A stretch of 64,000 bases of DNA from NCBI RefSeq assembly GCF_007000325.2, contig NZ_CP117270.1, positions 248,001 through 312,000 on the forward strand, read 5' to 3'. Each line of letters begins with the position of its first letter. Positions within the stretch are counted from its first letter, which is position 1. Both the position numbers and the translations under genes were made by a program. The notes under the pieces are model-generated. The model made no database searches. It saw nothing but the letters and a program-made list of their open reading frames with translations, and was not told where the DNA came from. This DNA comes from Rhizobium rhododendri. GTDB taxonomy: Bacteria > Pseudomonadota > Alphaproteobacteria > Rhizobiales > Rhizobiaceae. Positions 51,894 through 61,541 of the stretch are shown here, piece after piece.

Positions 51894-53186
51894 TCAGATG
51901 ATCCCGCCACTGCCGCCGGTAGACGCCGGCCGGATGGCGCTGACCATCGCGCGATATCCGCTGGCCCGATAGGTCGCAACCGGATCGATGGCGCCGCCAG
52001 CCCGGCGGCGGGCCTCGGCCAGGATCGGCTCGACATCGGCGCGATAGGCGCGTTTCAGCGTGTCGGATGCCATCAGCGCGTCGTTGGCGTCCTGATAGCC
52101 TGATAGCGCAGTGCGATCGACGAGCAATGCCTGGGCATAGGCGCGGCGGATTTCGTTGGCGCTGGAGATCAGGCTTTCGATCGGGTCGGTGACGTTGTGC
52201 GACTGGTCGATCATGTGCGCCGGGTGGAAGCCCTTGACGCCACGGTGCTCGGCGTCGACCAGTTCGTTGAATACCAGGAACAGCCGGTAGGGATCGATCG
52301 AGCCGGCGTCGAGGTCATCGTCGCCGTATTTCGAATCGTTGAAATGAAAGCCCCCGAGCTTCTCGAACTGGATCAGCCGCGCGACGATCATCTCGATATT
52401 GGTATTCGGCGCATGGTGGCCGAGATCGACGAGGCAGAAAGCCTTTGGACCGAGCGTCTGGGCGATCAGGTAGTTGGTGCCCCAGTCCTGGACGATGGTC
52501 GAATAGAAGGCCGGCTCGTACATCTTGTGCTCGGAAAAGATACGCCAGTCGTCCGGCAGCGCCTTGTAGACTTCTGCCATGGACGAGAGATAGCGCTCGA
52601 ATGCCTTGGTGAAATTGCTCTGGCCAGGAAAGTTCGAACCGTCGCCGATCCACACGGTCAGCGCCTTGGAGCCGAGCGCGTTGCCGATCTCGATACATTC
52701 GATGTTGTGCTCGATTGCCTGCGTCCGCGTTGCTGCGTCGACATGGCTGAGCGAACCGTATTTGTAGGAGTGGTCCTGGCCGGGCGCGTCCGAGAAGGTG
52801 TTGGAATTCATCGCGTCGAAGGAAAGTCCCAGGCTTTCGCCCTTGGCCTTCAGATCGCGGACGTCGGTTTTGTCCCACGGGATATGCAGCGACACAGCCG
52901 GCGTTGCGCGGGTCAACTGGTTGATGACCGCGCAGTCGTCGAGCTTGTCGAAGATGCCGCGCGGCTCTCCGGTGCCGGGGAAGCGGGCAAAGCGCGTGCC
53001 GCCGGTGCCGACGCCCCAGGACGGCACGGCGACGAAAAATTCGGAGACTTTCTGCGTGACGGCCTCGATGTCGATGCCACGGCGATCGAGGCTGGCGCCG
53101 AGCGCCTGATAGTCGGCGTCCAGCGCGCTGGCACGTTTTTCGTTCTCCTGCGCAACGACATCCTGCGCGATCTTCAGCTCAACCAT
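51894..53186 (-). CDS. rhaI: L-rhamnose isomerase (RhaI type)
   Basis: 430 residues, xylose-isomerase-like barrel. It converts L-rhamnose to L-rhamnulose, using a divalent metal. Signatures are S-W-G-V-G-T-G-G-T-R near residue 65, S-E-H-K-M-Y-E-P (about 216), V-D-L-G-H-H-A-P-N-T-N (about 250) and G-F-H-F-N-D-S-K-Y (about 280), with the metal-binding His and Asp. This is the Pseudomonas/Rhizobium type rather than E. coli RhaA. GGGAGG precedes the ATG at 53,186 by five bases. Transcribed after rhaD on the minus strand. Confidence 0.95.
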   Translation of the reverse strand: MVELKIAQDVVAQENEKRASALDADYQALGASLDRRGIDIEAVTQKVSEFFVAVPSWGVGTGGTRFARFPGTGEPRGIFDKLDDCAVINQLTRATPAVSLHIPWDKTDVRDLKAKGESLGLSFDAMNSNTFSDAPGQDHSYKYGSLSHVDAATRTQAIEHNIECIEIGNALGSKALTVWIGDGSNFPGQSNFTKAFERYLSSMAEVYKALPDDWRIFSEHKMYEPAFYSTIVQDWGTNYLIAQTLGPKAFCLVDLGHHAPNTNIEMIVARLIQFEKLGGFHFNDSKYGDDDLDAGSIDPYRLFLVFNELVDAEHRGVKGFHPAHMIDQSHNVTDPIESLISSANEIRRAYAQALLVDRTALSGYQDANDALMASDTLKRAYRADVEPILAEARRRAGGAIDPVATYRASGYRAMVSAIRPASTGGSGGII

Positions 53187-53253
53187 AAAATCCTCCCTTG
53201 GTGCGGCGAACAAAAGGGCTCCCCCTGCGTTCTACCGCCCGAACTCCCAATTC

Positions 53254-53427
53254 ATGAACGAGGCGACCTTGGATATCATACGCATACTGCTCGCAATCTT
53301 CCTGCCACCGGTTGGCGTCTTCCTGCAGGTCGGTCTCGGCCTGCAATTCTGGCTCAACATCCTGCTGACCCTCTGCGGCTACTTTCCGGGCATTATCCAC
53401 GCCCTCTGGGTGATCCTCCGGAAATAG
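53254..53427 (+). CDS. YqaE/Pmp3-family small membrane protein
   Basis: 57 residues, two hydrophobic helices joined by a short turn: L-A-I-F-L-P-P-V-G-V-F-L-Q-V-G-L and F-W-L-N-I-L-L-T-L-C-G-Y-F-P-G-I-I-H-A. This is the full Pmp3/YqaE motif of small stress-inducible proteolipids found in bacteria and plants. It lies on the opposite strand between rhaI and rhaD and ends four bases from the rhaD stop, an odd insertion into an otherwise continuous rhaDI unit. No strong ribosome-binding site is seen. Confidence 0.85.
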   Translation: MNEATLDIIRILLAIFLPPVGVFLQVGLGLQFWLNILLTLCGYFPGIIHALWVILRK

Positions 53428-53430
53428 CCC

Positions 53431-55524
53431 TCAGCGGGTGAAAGCCTGCGCGTTGCCTGCGTCGACGTTGATGATGTTGCCGGTCGACTTGGCCGACGCG
53501 TCCGACGTCAGGAAGTAGATCGCCTCGGCGATGTCTTCCGGAAAAACGTTGAGCTTTAGCAGCGAGCGCTTGCGGTAGTGCTCCTCGAGATCGTCTATCT
53601 CTATCTTCGAGGAAGCCGCACGCTGCTCGCGCCATTCTCCATTCCAGATCTTGGAACCGCGCAGCACAGCGTCCGGGTTGACGGTGTTGACGCGGATACC
53701 GGCGTCTGCACCCTCTAGCGCCAGGCAGCGGGCAAGGTGGATTTCTGCCGCCTTGGCCGTGCAATAGGCTGCCGCACCCGGTGACGAGGCAAGCCCATTT
53801 TTCGAGGCGACGAATACGACATTGCCGCCGAGATTTTGCCTGCGGAACAGCCGAAAGGCCTCGCGCGACACCAGGAAATAGCCGGTCGCCAGAATATCGA
53901 TGTTGCGATTCCACATCGACAACTCGGTGGTCTCGATCGGTGCCGACGAGGCAATGCCGGCGTTCGAGACGAGAATATCGATGCCGCCAAATTCGACACA
54001 GGCGTCGGCGAAGGTGGAAATGACCCCCTCTTCCTTGGTGACATCGAGCCTGACGCCGCGCACCGTATCGGCGCCGAACTGTTTTGCGAAATCAGCCTTT
54101 GTTGCTTCAAGCGCCGCTTCGTCGATGTCGGCGAGCACGACGCATGCGCCCTCTGCTATCAGCCGCGAGGCTGTGGCGCGTCCGATGCCGCCAGCACCGC
54201 CGGTGACGAAGGCGACACGGCCGGCAAGGCTCTTCGGCTTCGGCATGCGCTGCAGCTTGGCCTCCTCTAGCAACCAGTATTCGATGTCGAATGCTTCCTG
54301 CGCCGGCAGGCCCTGATACTCGGAGACCGTCGATGCGCCGCGCATGACGTTGATCGCGTTGACGTAAAATTCGCTGGCAATGCGGGCGGTCGCCTTGTCG
54401 CGGGCAAAAGACAGCATGCCGACGCCGGGGATGAGGAAAATCACCGGATTGGCGTCGCGCATGGCTGGGGAATTCGGATGCTTGCAGCTCTCGTAGTAGC
54501 TGGCGTAATCGGCGCGGTAGTCTTCCAGTGCCTTGTCGAGACCGGCAATGACCGCATCGACGTCAGGCATGGAAGGATCGAAGTCGACGATGAGCGGCTT
54601 GATCTTGGTGCGCAGGAAATGGTCGGGGCACGACGTGCCCAGCGCACCCAAGGGTGCCAGATGCCTGGAGTTGACGAATTCGAGCACGGCATCCTGGTCA
54701 TCGAAATGGCCGAGCTTGCGCTCTGCCTTGCCGATGCGGCCGCGAATTTCCGGCATCAGTTTGGCAGCGATGGCGCGGCGGTCGCTTGCCGGCAGGCTCG
54801 TCGTCACCGCGCCGCCGAAAATCGTCTTTCCTTCGGTCTCTGCTGCAAACCAGACGATTGCCTTGTTGATGATGTCGAGCGTCAGCTCATAGCAGGCCTT
54901 GGCGTCATCAGCCCAGGTGAAGAGGCCGTGGCTTTCGAGCACGACACCTTTGGAATTCGGATGGTCCTTGACGAAGGCACTGAGGTCGAGGCCGAGTTGG
55001 AAGCCCGGCCGGCGCCAAGGCAGCCAGCCGATGTCGTCACCAAAGATCTGTTGCGTCAGTTCCTTCGAGCTTTTGGAGGCCGCAATGGCGATAATGGCGT
55101 CTGGGTGCATGTGGTCGACATGGGTAAAAGGCACGAAGCCATGCAGCGGCGTGTCGATCGAGGCGGCGCGGCTGTTGAGATTGAAAGTGCAATGGGGCAG
55201 GAAGCCAACCATGCGGTCCTCGTCATGGAGACCCTTGTAGAGGCCCTTCAGGGCGTCGAGCTTGTCCTGGTAGAGAGTGGCGAAACCATCGAGCTTGATC
55301 GTGCCGACATCGCCTCCGGAACCCTTGACCCAGAGCACCTTGACCTTCTCACCGGTGAGCGGATCGGTTTCCATCACCTTGGCTGACGTGTTGCCGCCAC
55401 CGTAATTGGTGATGCGCTTGTCGGCACCGAGCAGGTTGGAGCGGTAGAGCAGCTTGCCCGGCTCATCCAGCCCGGCAGCGTAATTATCGTCCCAACGATT
55501 ATCGAGAAGCCTGATATCAGCCAT
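53431..55524 (-). CDS. rhaD: Bifunctional rhamnulose-1-phosphate aldolase / L-lactaldehyde dehydrogenase
   Basis: 697 residues, a fusion. The first 400 or so residues are a class II aldolase domain (Y-G-G-G-N-T-S-A-K, zinc-site histidines in V-D-H-M-H-P-D) that splits L-rhamnulose 1-phosphate into dihydroxyacetone phosphate and L-lactaldehyde. The rest is a short-chain dehydrogenase (T-G-G-A-G-G-I-G, N-A-G, Y-C-T-A-K) that oxidises the aldehyde. The start is the ATG at 55,524 with GGAGGAAG before it. The open frame to 55,650 would run through the operator region. Divergent from rhaRSTPQUK. Confidence 0.95.
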   Translation of the reverse strand: MADIRLLDNRWDDNYAAGLDEPGKLLYRSNLLGADKRITNYGGGNTSAKVMETDPLTGEKVKVLWVKGSGGDVGTIKLDGFATLYQDKLDALKGLYKGLHDEDRMVGFLPHCTFNLNSRAASIDTPLHGFVPFTHVDHMHPDAIIAIAASKSSKELTQQIFGDDIGWLPWRRPGFQLGLDLSAFVKDHPNSKGVVLESHGLFTWADDAKACYELTLDIINKAIVWFAAETEGKTIFGGAVTTSLPASDRRAIAAKLMPEIRGRIGKAERKLGHFDDQDAVLEFVNSRHLAPLGALGTSCPDHFLRTKIKPLIVDFDPSMPDVDAVIAGLDKALEDYRADYASYYESCKHPNSPAMRDANPVIFLIPGVGMLSFARDKATARIASEFYVNAINVMRGASTVSEYQGLPAQEAFDIEYWLLEEAKLQRMPKPKSLAGRVAFVTGGAGGIGRATASRLIAEGACVVLADIDEAALEATKADFAKQFGADTVRGVRLDVTKEEGVISTFADACVEFGGIDILVSNAGIASSAPIETTELSMWNRNIDILATGYFLVSREAFRLFRRQNLGGNVVFVASKNGLASSPGAAAYCTAKAAEIHLARCLALEGADAGIRVNTVNPDAVLRGSKIWNGEWREQRAASSKIEIDDLEEHYRKRSLLKLNVFPEDIAEAIYFLTSDASAKSTGNIINVDAGNAQAFTR

Positions 55525-55610
55525 GTCTTCCTCCCATGTCGTATCCGGGCGTTCTGATCGTAATTTGCCGCCCATTGTTGCGAGGGTATCGCTCACTGAA
55601 ACTCTCTTTG

Positions 55611-55679
55611 TCAATCGAAAACGATCATATTCGGTTATGCTGCGGCGCAATATGAAATTTTATGATCGTTTCTGATTGA
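55611..55679. promoter_or_regulatory. Long inverted repeat, candidate RhaR operator
   Basis: The arms 55611-55629 and 55661-55679 match as inverted repeats at 17 of 19 positions, with an uninterrupted 11-bp core (AAACGATCATA / TATGATCGTTT) and centres 50 bp apart. It lies in the 198 bp between the divergent rhaD and rhaR genes, where the DeoR-family repressor is expected to act on both promoters. Confidence 0.7.
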
Positions 55680-55722
55680 CACATTGTCACCGTTAAGAAA
55701 TAAACGGCGCCAGGAGGGGACG

Positions 55723-56538
55723 ATGCACGAACGCGAACGCCATCGCATCATCATCAGCGCAGTCCAGGAAAAGTCGGTCGTCACAATTCAGGATATTGCC
55801 GAATTGACCGAGGCTTCCGAGGCGACGATCCGCCGTGATATTGCTGCCCTGCACGTACAGGGCAAGATTCGCCGCGTCCGTGGCGGTGCAGAGGCCGTGC
55901 ATCCGCCGCAGCTGGGCAATCTCGCTGGCCGTCCATTCCGTGTGTCCGAATCCGTCAATATCGACAAGAAGCGCGCAATTGCCCGCCAGGCTGTCGAGCT
56001 CTGCGACCCCGGCGATGCGATCATCATCAACGGCGGTACGACGACGTTCCAGATGGTGCATTTCATGGCCGCCCATCGACTGCAGGTGATGACCAATTCC
56101 TTTGCCATCGCCGAGCATCTGGTCAAGCATTCGAAAAATTCGGTGACGGTCCCGGGCGGCGCGATCTACCGCGAGCAGAGCCTGATCCTTTCGCCCTTCG
56201 ACAACGACACGACGCGCAATTTCTATGCCCGCCGGATGTTCATCGGTGCCCAGGGCGTTGGCCCGCTGGGGATCATGGAGGCCGATGCGCTGATCATCCA
56301 GAGCGAACAAAAGCTTATGCATCAGGCGGACGAACTGATTGTCATGGTCGATTCCAGCAAGTTCCATCGCCGGTCGAGCCTGATCTTGTGCCCGCTCGAC
56401 CGGGTGACGACCGTTATCACCGACGACGGAATCTCGGAGGAGTCCGTCAGAATGATCGAAGACGCAGGCGTGGGGCTCGTGATTGCGAGCGTCGCGGCAT
56501 CGCAGTCGGGCAGGGAGGATTCCTCGTCGGTCGCATAA
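55723..56538 (+). CDS. rhaR: DeoR-family regulator of rhamnose genes
   Basis: 271 residues. The N-terminal helix-turn-helix (about 18-50: I-Q-D-I-A-E-L-T-E-A-S-E-A-T-I-R-R-D-I-A) and a C-terminal sugar-phosphate sensor domain with I-N-G-G-T-T-T (about 106) and I-G-A-Q-G (about 175) are typical of DeoR repressors. AGGAGGGGAC precedes the ATG. It is the first gene of the plus-strand unit and faces rhaDI across the inverted repeat at 55,611. In R. leguminosarum RhaR represses this locus. The inducer is likely a phosphorylated rhamnose intermediate. Confidence 0.93.
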   Translation: MHERERHRIIISAVQEKSVVTIQDIAELTEASEATIRRDIAALHVQGKIRRVRGGAEAVHPPQLGNLAGRPFRVSESVNIDKKRAIARQAVELCDPGDAIIINGGTTTFQMVHFMAAHRLQVMTNSFAIAEHLVKHSKNSVTVPGGAIYREQSLILSPFDNDTTRNFYARRMFIGAQGVGPLGIMEADALIIQSEQKLMHQADELIVMVDSSKFHRRSSLILCPLDRVTTVITDDGISEESVRMIEDAGVGLVIASVAASQSGREDSSSVA

Positions 56539-56587
56539 TCGAACCGGCGTGGCGTGACGCAGACCAATCAACTCGGGAGGAAGAGAC

Positions 56588-57583
56588 ATGCATATTGTGA
56601 AGAAACTGGCGATCGGCGTTGCGCTGGTCGCAGCCTTGATGTCCGGCACGGCAAACGCCAAAGACATCAAGATCGGCCTCGTGGTCAAATCGCTCGGCAA
56701 CGGCTTCTTTGAAGCGGCCAACAAGGGCGCTCAGGAAGCAGCCAAGGAACTGGGCGGCGTCGAGGTCATCTATACTGGCCCGACCACGACGACGGCCGAA
56801 GGCCAGATCGAAGTCATCAATTCGCTGATCGCCCAGGGCGTCGATGCCATCGCCATCTCGGCCAACGATCCCGATGCTGTCGTACCGGCCCTGAAGAAGG
56901 CGGCCCAGCGCGGCATCAAGGTGATCTCGTTCGATTCCGGCGTCGCAAAGGCCGGCCGTATCCTGCAGCTCAACCCGTCGTCCAACGAGTTGATCGGCAA
57001 GATGTGCCTGACGCTGGTCAAGGATCATCTCGACGGCGGCAAGGGTGACTTCGCCATCCTGTCTGCCACGACCACCTCGACCAACCAGAACATCTGGATT
57101 GCCGAGATGAAGAAGCAGATGAAGGACTTTCCGGGCATGACCCTCGTCACGACCGTCTACGGCGACGATCTGTCGGACAAGAGCTACCGCGAAGCGCAGG
57201 GCATCCTGACCTCGCATCCTGAAGTCAAGGTCATCGTTGCGCCGACCACCGTGGGTGTTCTCGCCGCCTCGCAGGCTGTCAAGGATGCCGGCAAGATCGG
57301 CCAGGTCTATGTCACCGGTCTCGGACTGCCCTCCGAAATGGCCGGCGCCATCAAGTCCGGCGCAACCAAGGAATTCGCCATCTGGAATCCGATCGACCTT
57401 GGCTATTCGGCCACACAGATCGCCTACCGCCTCGTGAAGGGTGAGACCAAGGGTGCGCCAGGCAGCGAAATCCCGGCCGGCCGCATGGGCAAGATCAAGG
57501 TCGACGACAAGGGCGAAGCCGCCATGTCCGATCCCTTCGTCTACAACGCGTCCAACATCGACCAGTTCTCGAAAGTCTTCTGA
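56588..57583 (+). CDS. rhaS: Rhamnose ABC transporter substrate-binding protein
   Basis: 331 residues. A signal peptide of about 24 residues (K-K-L-A-I-G-V-A-L-V-A-A-L-M, cleavage after A-N-A) precedes a periplasmic-binding fold of the ribose-binding type: V-V-K-S-L-G-N-G-F-F, A-I-A-I-S-A-N-D-P-D-A-V, V-T-G-L-G-L-P. It delivers L-rhamnose to the RhaTPQ importer. A strong hairpin follows the gene, consistent with raising the level of this message segment over the downstream genes. Confidence 0.94.
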   Translation: MHIVKKLAIGVALVAALMSGTANAKDIKIGLVVKSLGNGFFEAANKGAQEAAKELGGVEVIYTGPTTTTAEGQIEVINSLIAQGVDAIAISANDPDAVVPALKKAAQRGIKVISFDSGVAKAGRILQLNPSSNELIGKMCLTLVKDHLDGGKGDFAILSATTTSTNQNIWIAEMKKQMKDFPGMTLVTTVYGDDLSDKSYREAQGILTSHPEVKVIVAPTTVGVLAASQAVKDAGKIGQVYVTGLGLPSEMAGAIKSGATKEFAIWNPIDLGYSATQIAYRLVKGETKGAPGSEIPAGRMGKIKVDDKGEAAMSDPFVYNASNIDQFSKVF

Positions 57584-57608
57584 TCGGCTCTCAGCCAAAG
57601 CTCACCAC

Positions 57609-57629
57609 CCGGCGGCACCGTGCCGCCGG
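57609..57629 (+). repeat. Intercistronic palindromic hairpin rhaS-rhaT
   Basis: CCGGCGGCA and TGCCGCCGG pair perfectly around a three-base loop, 26 bp after the rhaS stop. No T-run follows. Probably a 3'-end stabiliser of the rhaS message or partial terminator, as is common behind binding-protein genes. Confidence 0.75.
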
Positions 57630-57658
57630 GACTGGAAATCTTAACCGGTAGACCGCTG

Positions 57659-59194
57659 ATGACTGCTGCCCTTCAATACCCCGTCGTGGATAGCCCGCCA
57701 GCGCCGGAGACGGCGATCCTGGAAATGCGCGGAATTTCGCAGATCTTTCCGGGCGTCAAGGCGCTCGATAACGTCAGTATCGCGCTCTATCCCGGCAAGG
57801 TGACGGCGCTGATCGGCGAGAACGGTGCCGGCAAGTCGACGCTGGTGAAGATCCTGACAGGCATCTACCGTCCGAACGAAGGCGAGATCCTTGTAGACGG
57901 CAAGCCAACAACGTTCTCCAGCGCCCAGGCCTCGATCGACGCCGGCGTTACGGCAATTCACCAGGAAACCGTGCTGTTCGACGAACTGACGGTGGCGGAA
58001 AATATCTTTCTCGGCCACGCGCCGCGCACGGCATGGCGGACGATCGACTGGAAGACGATGAACAGCCGCGCCAAGGCGCTGCTCGTTTCGCTCGAAAGCG
58101 CCATCGATCCTACGATCCGCCTGAAGGACCTGTCGATTGCCCAGCGCCATCTCGTCGCCATCGCCCGCGCGCTGTCCATCGAGGCGCGCATCGTCATCAT
58201 GGACGAGCCGACGGCCGCCCTCTCGCGCAAGGAGATCGACGATCTCTTTCGCATCGTCGAGGGCCTGAAGGCGAAGGGCAAGGCGATCCTGTTCATCAGC
58301 CACAAGTTCGATGAGGTCTATGAGATCGCCGACAATTTTGCCGTCTTCCGCGATGGCCGGGCCGTCGGCCATGGCCGTCTGAAGGACACGCCGCAGGACG
58401 AGATCGTCCGCATGATGGTCGGCCGCGACGTCAAGGATGCCTTTCCGAAGATGGCCGTCGACATCGGCGCCACGGTCCTTGCCGTCGAGCGCTATTGCCA
58501 TGCGACGGAATTCCGCGACATCTCCTTCGAGCTCCGTCGTGGCGAAATCCTCGGCATCTACGGGCTCATCGGCGCCGGCCGCTCGGAACTCTGCCAGTCG
58601 CTGTTCGGCATTACCAAACCTCTTTCCGGCAAGCTGACGCTTGACGGCAAGGAGATTGCCATTCGCTCGCCGCTGGATGCGATCCGGGCCGGCATCGTCT
58701 ACGTGCCGGAAGAGCGCGGCCGCCATGGGCTGGCTCTGCCGATGCCGATTTTCCAGAACATGTCGCTGCCGTCTCTGGTGCGCACATCGCGCAAGGGTTT
58801 CCTGAACGCTGCGAGCGAGCTGGCACTGGCCCGCAAATACGCCGAGCGGCTGGACCTGCGCGCGGCTGCCCTGTCCGTGCCTGTCGGCACGCTGTCGGGC
58901 GGCAACCAGCAGAAGGTGGTGATCGGCAAATGGTTGGCGACGCTGCCGAAGGTCATCATTCTCGATGAGCCGACCAAGGGCATCGATATCGGCTCCAAGG
59001 CTGCCGTCCACCAGTTCATCAGCGAACTGGCCGCCGAGGGCCTGAGCATCATCATGATCTCGTCGGAGCTGCCTGAAATCATCGGCATGGCGGACCGGGT
59101 GCTCGTCATGAAGGAAGGCCTGTCGGCAGGCCTGTTCGACCGCGATGCGCTGACGCCGGAAACCCTGGTGCGCGCTGCCACCGGCAATGTTTAG
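57659..59194 (+). CDS. rhaT: Rhamnose ABC transporter ATPase (two nucleotide-binding domains)
   Basis: 511 residues with duplicated ATPase modules, as in RbsA. The first has Walker A G-E-N-G-A-G-K-S-T (about 53) and Walker B V-I-M-D-E-P (about 183). The second has the degenerate G-L-I-G-A-G-R-S-E (about 305), the signature L-S-G-G-N-Q-Q-K and Walker B I-I-L-D-E-P. The degenerate second site is normal for this family. It powers L-rhamnose import with RhaP and RhaQ. The ATG at 57,659 is chosen. The frame extends 13 codons into the hairpin. Confidence 0.95.
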   Translation: MTAALQYPVVDSPPAPETAILEMRGISQIFPGVKALDNVSIALYPGKVTALIGENGAGKSTLVKILTGIYRPNEGEILVDGKPTTFSSAQASIDAGVTAIHQETVLFDELTVAENIFLGHAPRTAWRTIDWKTMNSRAKALLVSLESAIDPTIRLKDLSIAQRHLVAIARALSIEARIVIMDEPTAALSRKEIDDLFRIVEGLKAKGKAILFISHKFDEVYEIADNFAVFRDGRAVGHGRLKDTPQDEIVRMMVGRDVKDAFPKMAVDIGATVLAVERYCHATEFRDISFELRRGEILGIYGLIGAGRSELCQSLFGITKPLSGKLTLDGKEIAIRSPLDAIRAGIVYVPEERGRHGLALPMPIFQNMSLPSLVRTSRKGFLNAASELALARKYAERLDLRAAALSVPVGTLSGGNQQKVVIGKWLATLPKVIILDEPTKGIDIGSKAAVHQFISELAAEGLSIIMISSELPEIIGMADRVLVMKEGLSAGLFDRDALTPETLVRAATGNV

Positions 59195-59203
59195 GATAAA
59201 CCC

Positions 59204-60208
59204 ATGTCCCGTCTCCTGAAAAAGCGCGAAACGCTGCTGTTCATCATCATTCTGGTGATGATATCAGGCTTTTCCACCCGCGCCGCGGGTTTCGCCGCGC
59301 CCGGCAACCTTTCCAACATCTTCAACGACACCTCGATCCTCATCATCCTGGCACTGGCCCAGATGACGGTAATCCTCACCAAGTCCATCGACCTGTCTGT
59401 TGCCGCCAACCTTGCGCTGACCGGCATGGCAATTGCCATGCTGAATTCCAGCTTCCCCGGCATTCCGCTGGCGGCCCTCATCTTGGTCGCCATCGTCATC
59501 GGTGCAGCACTCGGCGCTATCAACGGCTACCTCGTCTGGGCGCTGGAAATGCCGCCGATCGTCGTTACCCTTGGCACGCTGACTATCTATCGCGGCATGG
59601 CTTTCGTGCTGTCGGGCGGGGCGTGGGTCAACGCGCACCAGATGACGCCGGTCTTTCTCAACGTCCCGCGAACGATGATATTCGGCCTGCCGGTGCTCGG
59701 CTGGATCGGTATCGTTGTCGTCGCGCTCATATACTTTGTTTTGAAATTCACGCCCTTCGGCCGCGCCGCCTATGCCGCAGGCGGCAATGCCGTTGCTGCC
59801 GTCTATGCCGGTGTCGATGTCGGCAGGACGCGCTTCTTTGCCTTCGTGCTGTCGGGAGCGCTGGCGGGCCTGAGCGGCTATCTCTGGGTGTCGCGCTATG
59901 CGGTCGCCTATGTCGATATTGCCAACGGCTTCGAGCTCGACAGCGTCGCCGCCTGCGTCATCGGCGGCATCTCGATTGCGGGCGGCGTCGGCTCTGTGGC
60001 CGGCACCGTGCTCGGCGCACTGTTTCTCGGCGTCATCAAGAACGCGCTGCCTGTGATCGGTATCTCGCCGTTCACGCAGATGGCGATCTCCGGCACCGTC
60101 ATCATCCTCGCCGTCGTCTTCAATGCGCGCCGTGAACGCAATCGCGGCCGTATCATCCTGCGCGACAAGGCGGCCCGCGACACCATCACCAACGAGGTGG
60201 CAGCATGA
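59204..60208 (+). CDS. rhaP: Rhamnose ABC transporter permease
   Basis: 334 residues with eight to ten membrane helices, ribose-type permease. Typical stretches are [13 protein letters not shown] (about 62), [10 protein letters not shown] (about 122), Y-A-A-G-G-N and the cytoplasmic coupling region with A-G-L-S-G-Y. It starts nine bases after rhaT and overlaps rhaQ by four bases. Together with RhaQ it forms the membrane channel. Confidence 0.93.
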   Translation: MSRLLKKRETLLFIIILVMISGFSTRAAGFAAPGNLSNIFNDTSILIILALAQMTVILTKSIDLSVAANLALTGMAIAMLNSSFPGIPLAALILVAIVIGAALGAINGYLVWALEMPPIVVTLGTLTIYRGMAFVLSGGAWVNAHQMTPVFLNVPRTMIFGLPVLGWIGIVVVALIYFVLKFTPFGRAAYAAGGNAVAAVYAGVDVGRTRFFAFVLSGALAGLSGYLWVSRYAVAYVDIANGFELDSVAACVIGGISIAGGVGSVAGTVLGALFLGVIKNALPVIGISPFTQMAISGTVIILAVVFNARRERNRGRIILRDKAARDTITNEVAA

Positions 60209-61218
60209 GTGCCGTTCCCGAGACACAGACCGAGCGACGCGCCATTCCCGACCGGCTGGGAACGCCCTTCCGGCGTATCATGGCCAGCTGGGAGGTGCTG
60301 CTGTTTGGCGTCGCCATCCTGATCTTCATCTTCAACTCGCTGGCCTCGCCTTACTTCCTAGACGCCTACAATCTTTCGGACGCGACATACAATTTCACCG
60401 AAAAGGCGATGATCGCCTTTGCCATGGCGCTGCTGATCATTGCCGGCGAAATCGACCTGTCGGTGGCAGCGATCATTGCGCTTGCCTCGACGGCGATGGG
60501 CTATGCGGCGCAGGCCGGCGTCGATACCGTCGGGCTGGTTGCCATCGGCCTCGGTGTCGGGCTGCTGTGTGGGCTGTTCAACGGCATTCTGGTCTCCGTG
60601 CTAAAGTTGCCGTCTATTGTGGTTACCATCGGCACGATGAGCCTGTTTCGCGGCATTTCCTACATCGTCCTCGGGGACCAGGCGTTCGGGAGCTATCCCG
60701 AGGACTTCGCCTTCTTCGGACAGGGTTACGTCGTCTGGGTTTTCTCATTCGAGTTCGTGCTGTTCCTCGTGCTTGCGATCCTGTTTGCCATCCTGCTGCA
60801 TGCCACCAATTTCGGACGGCAGGTCTATGTGATCGGAAACAACGAGTTTGCAGCGAGGTTCTCCGGCATTCCGGTCGAGCGGATAAAGTTCATCCTCTTC
60901 CTTTTGACCGGCGTCATGAGCGGCCTGGCTTCGGTCTGCCTCACCTCGCGGCTCGGTTCGACGCGGCCGTCGATAGCGCAAGGGTGGGAGTTGGAAGTGG
61001 TGACCATGGTCGTGCTCGGCGGCGTGTCCATCCTCGGCGGCTCCGGCACTATCGGCGGCGTCGTCATTGCTGCCTTTGTCATGGGTCTCGTCACCTTCGG
61101 CCTCGGCTTGCTCAATGTTCCCGGCATCGTCATGTCGATTTTCATCGGCCTGCTGCTGATTATCACCATCGCGCTGCCCATCATCGTGCGGCGCATAAAG
61201 GCCATGGGCGGCAAATGA
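60205..61218 (+). CDS. rhaQ: Rhamnose ABC transporter permease
   Basis: 337 residues, multi-spanning membrane protein of the same family as Rha[15 protein letters not shown] (about 90), [10 protein letters not shown] (about 150), [14 protein letters not shown] (about 210) and [13 protein letters not shown]. It overlaps rhaP and rhaU by four bases at each end, so the chain is translationally coupled. Confidence 0.93.
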   Translation: MSAVPETQTERRAIPDRLGTPFRRIMASWEVLLFGVAILIFIFNSLASPYFLDAYNLSDATYNFTEKAMIAFAMALLIIAGEIDLSVAAIIALASTAMGYAAQAGVDTVGLVAIGLGVGLLCGLFNGILVSVLKLPSIVVTIGTMSLFRGISYIVLGDQAFGSYPEDFAFFGQGYVVWVFSFEFVLFLVLAILFAILLHATNFGRQVYVIGNNEFAARFSGIPVERIKFILFLLTGVMSGLASVCLTSRLGSTRPSIAQGWELEVVTMVVLGGVSILGGSGTIGGVVIAAFVMGLVTFGLGLLNVPGIVMSIFIGLLLIITIALPIIVRRIKAMGGK

Positions 61219-61541
61219 CCGGCGAACTCGAAAAGTACGCTTTCAAGATGCGGCTCAATCCCGGCATGGAAGCCGAATACCGCCGGCGTCACGACGAGAT
61301 CTGGCCGGAACTGGTCGACTTGCTACACATTTCCGGGGCCAGCGACTATTCCATCCATCTCGACCGCGAAACCAACACGCTGTTCGGCGTGCTGACGCGG
61401 CCGAAGGGTCACACGATGGCGAGCCTTCCGGCCCACCCGGTGATGCAGCGCTGGTGGGCGCACATGGCCGATATCATGGCCACCAATCCGGATAATTCGC
61501 CTGAGCAGAGCGATCTCGTGACGCTCTTTCATCTGCCATGA
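61215..61541 (+). CDS. rhaU: L-rhamnose mutarotase
   Basis: 108 residues, ferredoxin-like dimeric fold. It interconverts alpha and beta anomers of L-rhamnose so that the isomerase receives the right form. The family marks are Y-A-F-K-M-R-L near the start, [12 protein letters not shown] (catalytic His about 26), S-D-Y-S-I-H-L-D and the W-W-A-H-M-A-D-I-M region. It overlaps rhaQ and rhaK by four bases each. Confidence 0.95.
   Translation: MTGELEKYAFKMRLNPGMEAEYRRRHDEIWPELVDLLHISGASDYSIHLDRETNTLFGVLTRPKGHTMASLPAHPVMQRWWAHMADIMATNPDNSPEQSDLVTLFHLP

Noticed and set aside
57641..59011. 456-codon frame antisense to rhaT
   Set aside because: Shadow frame opposite a gene with intact Walker motifs.
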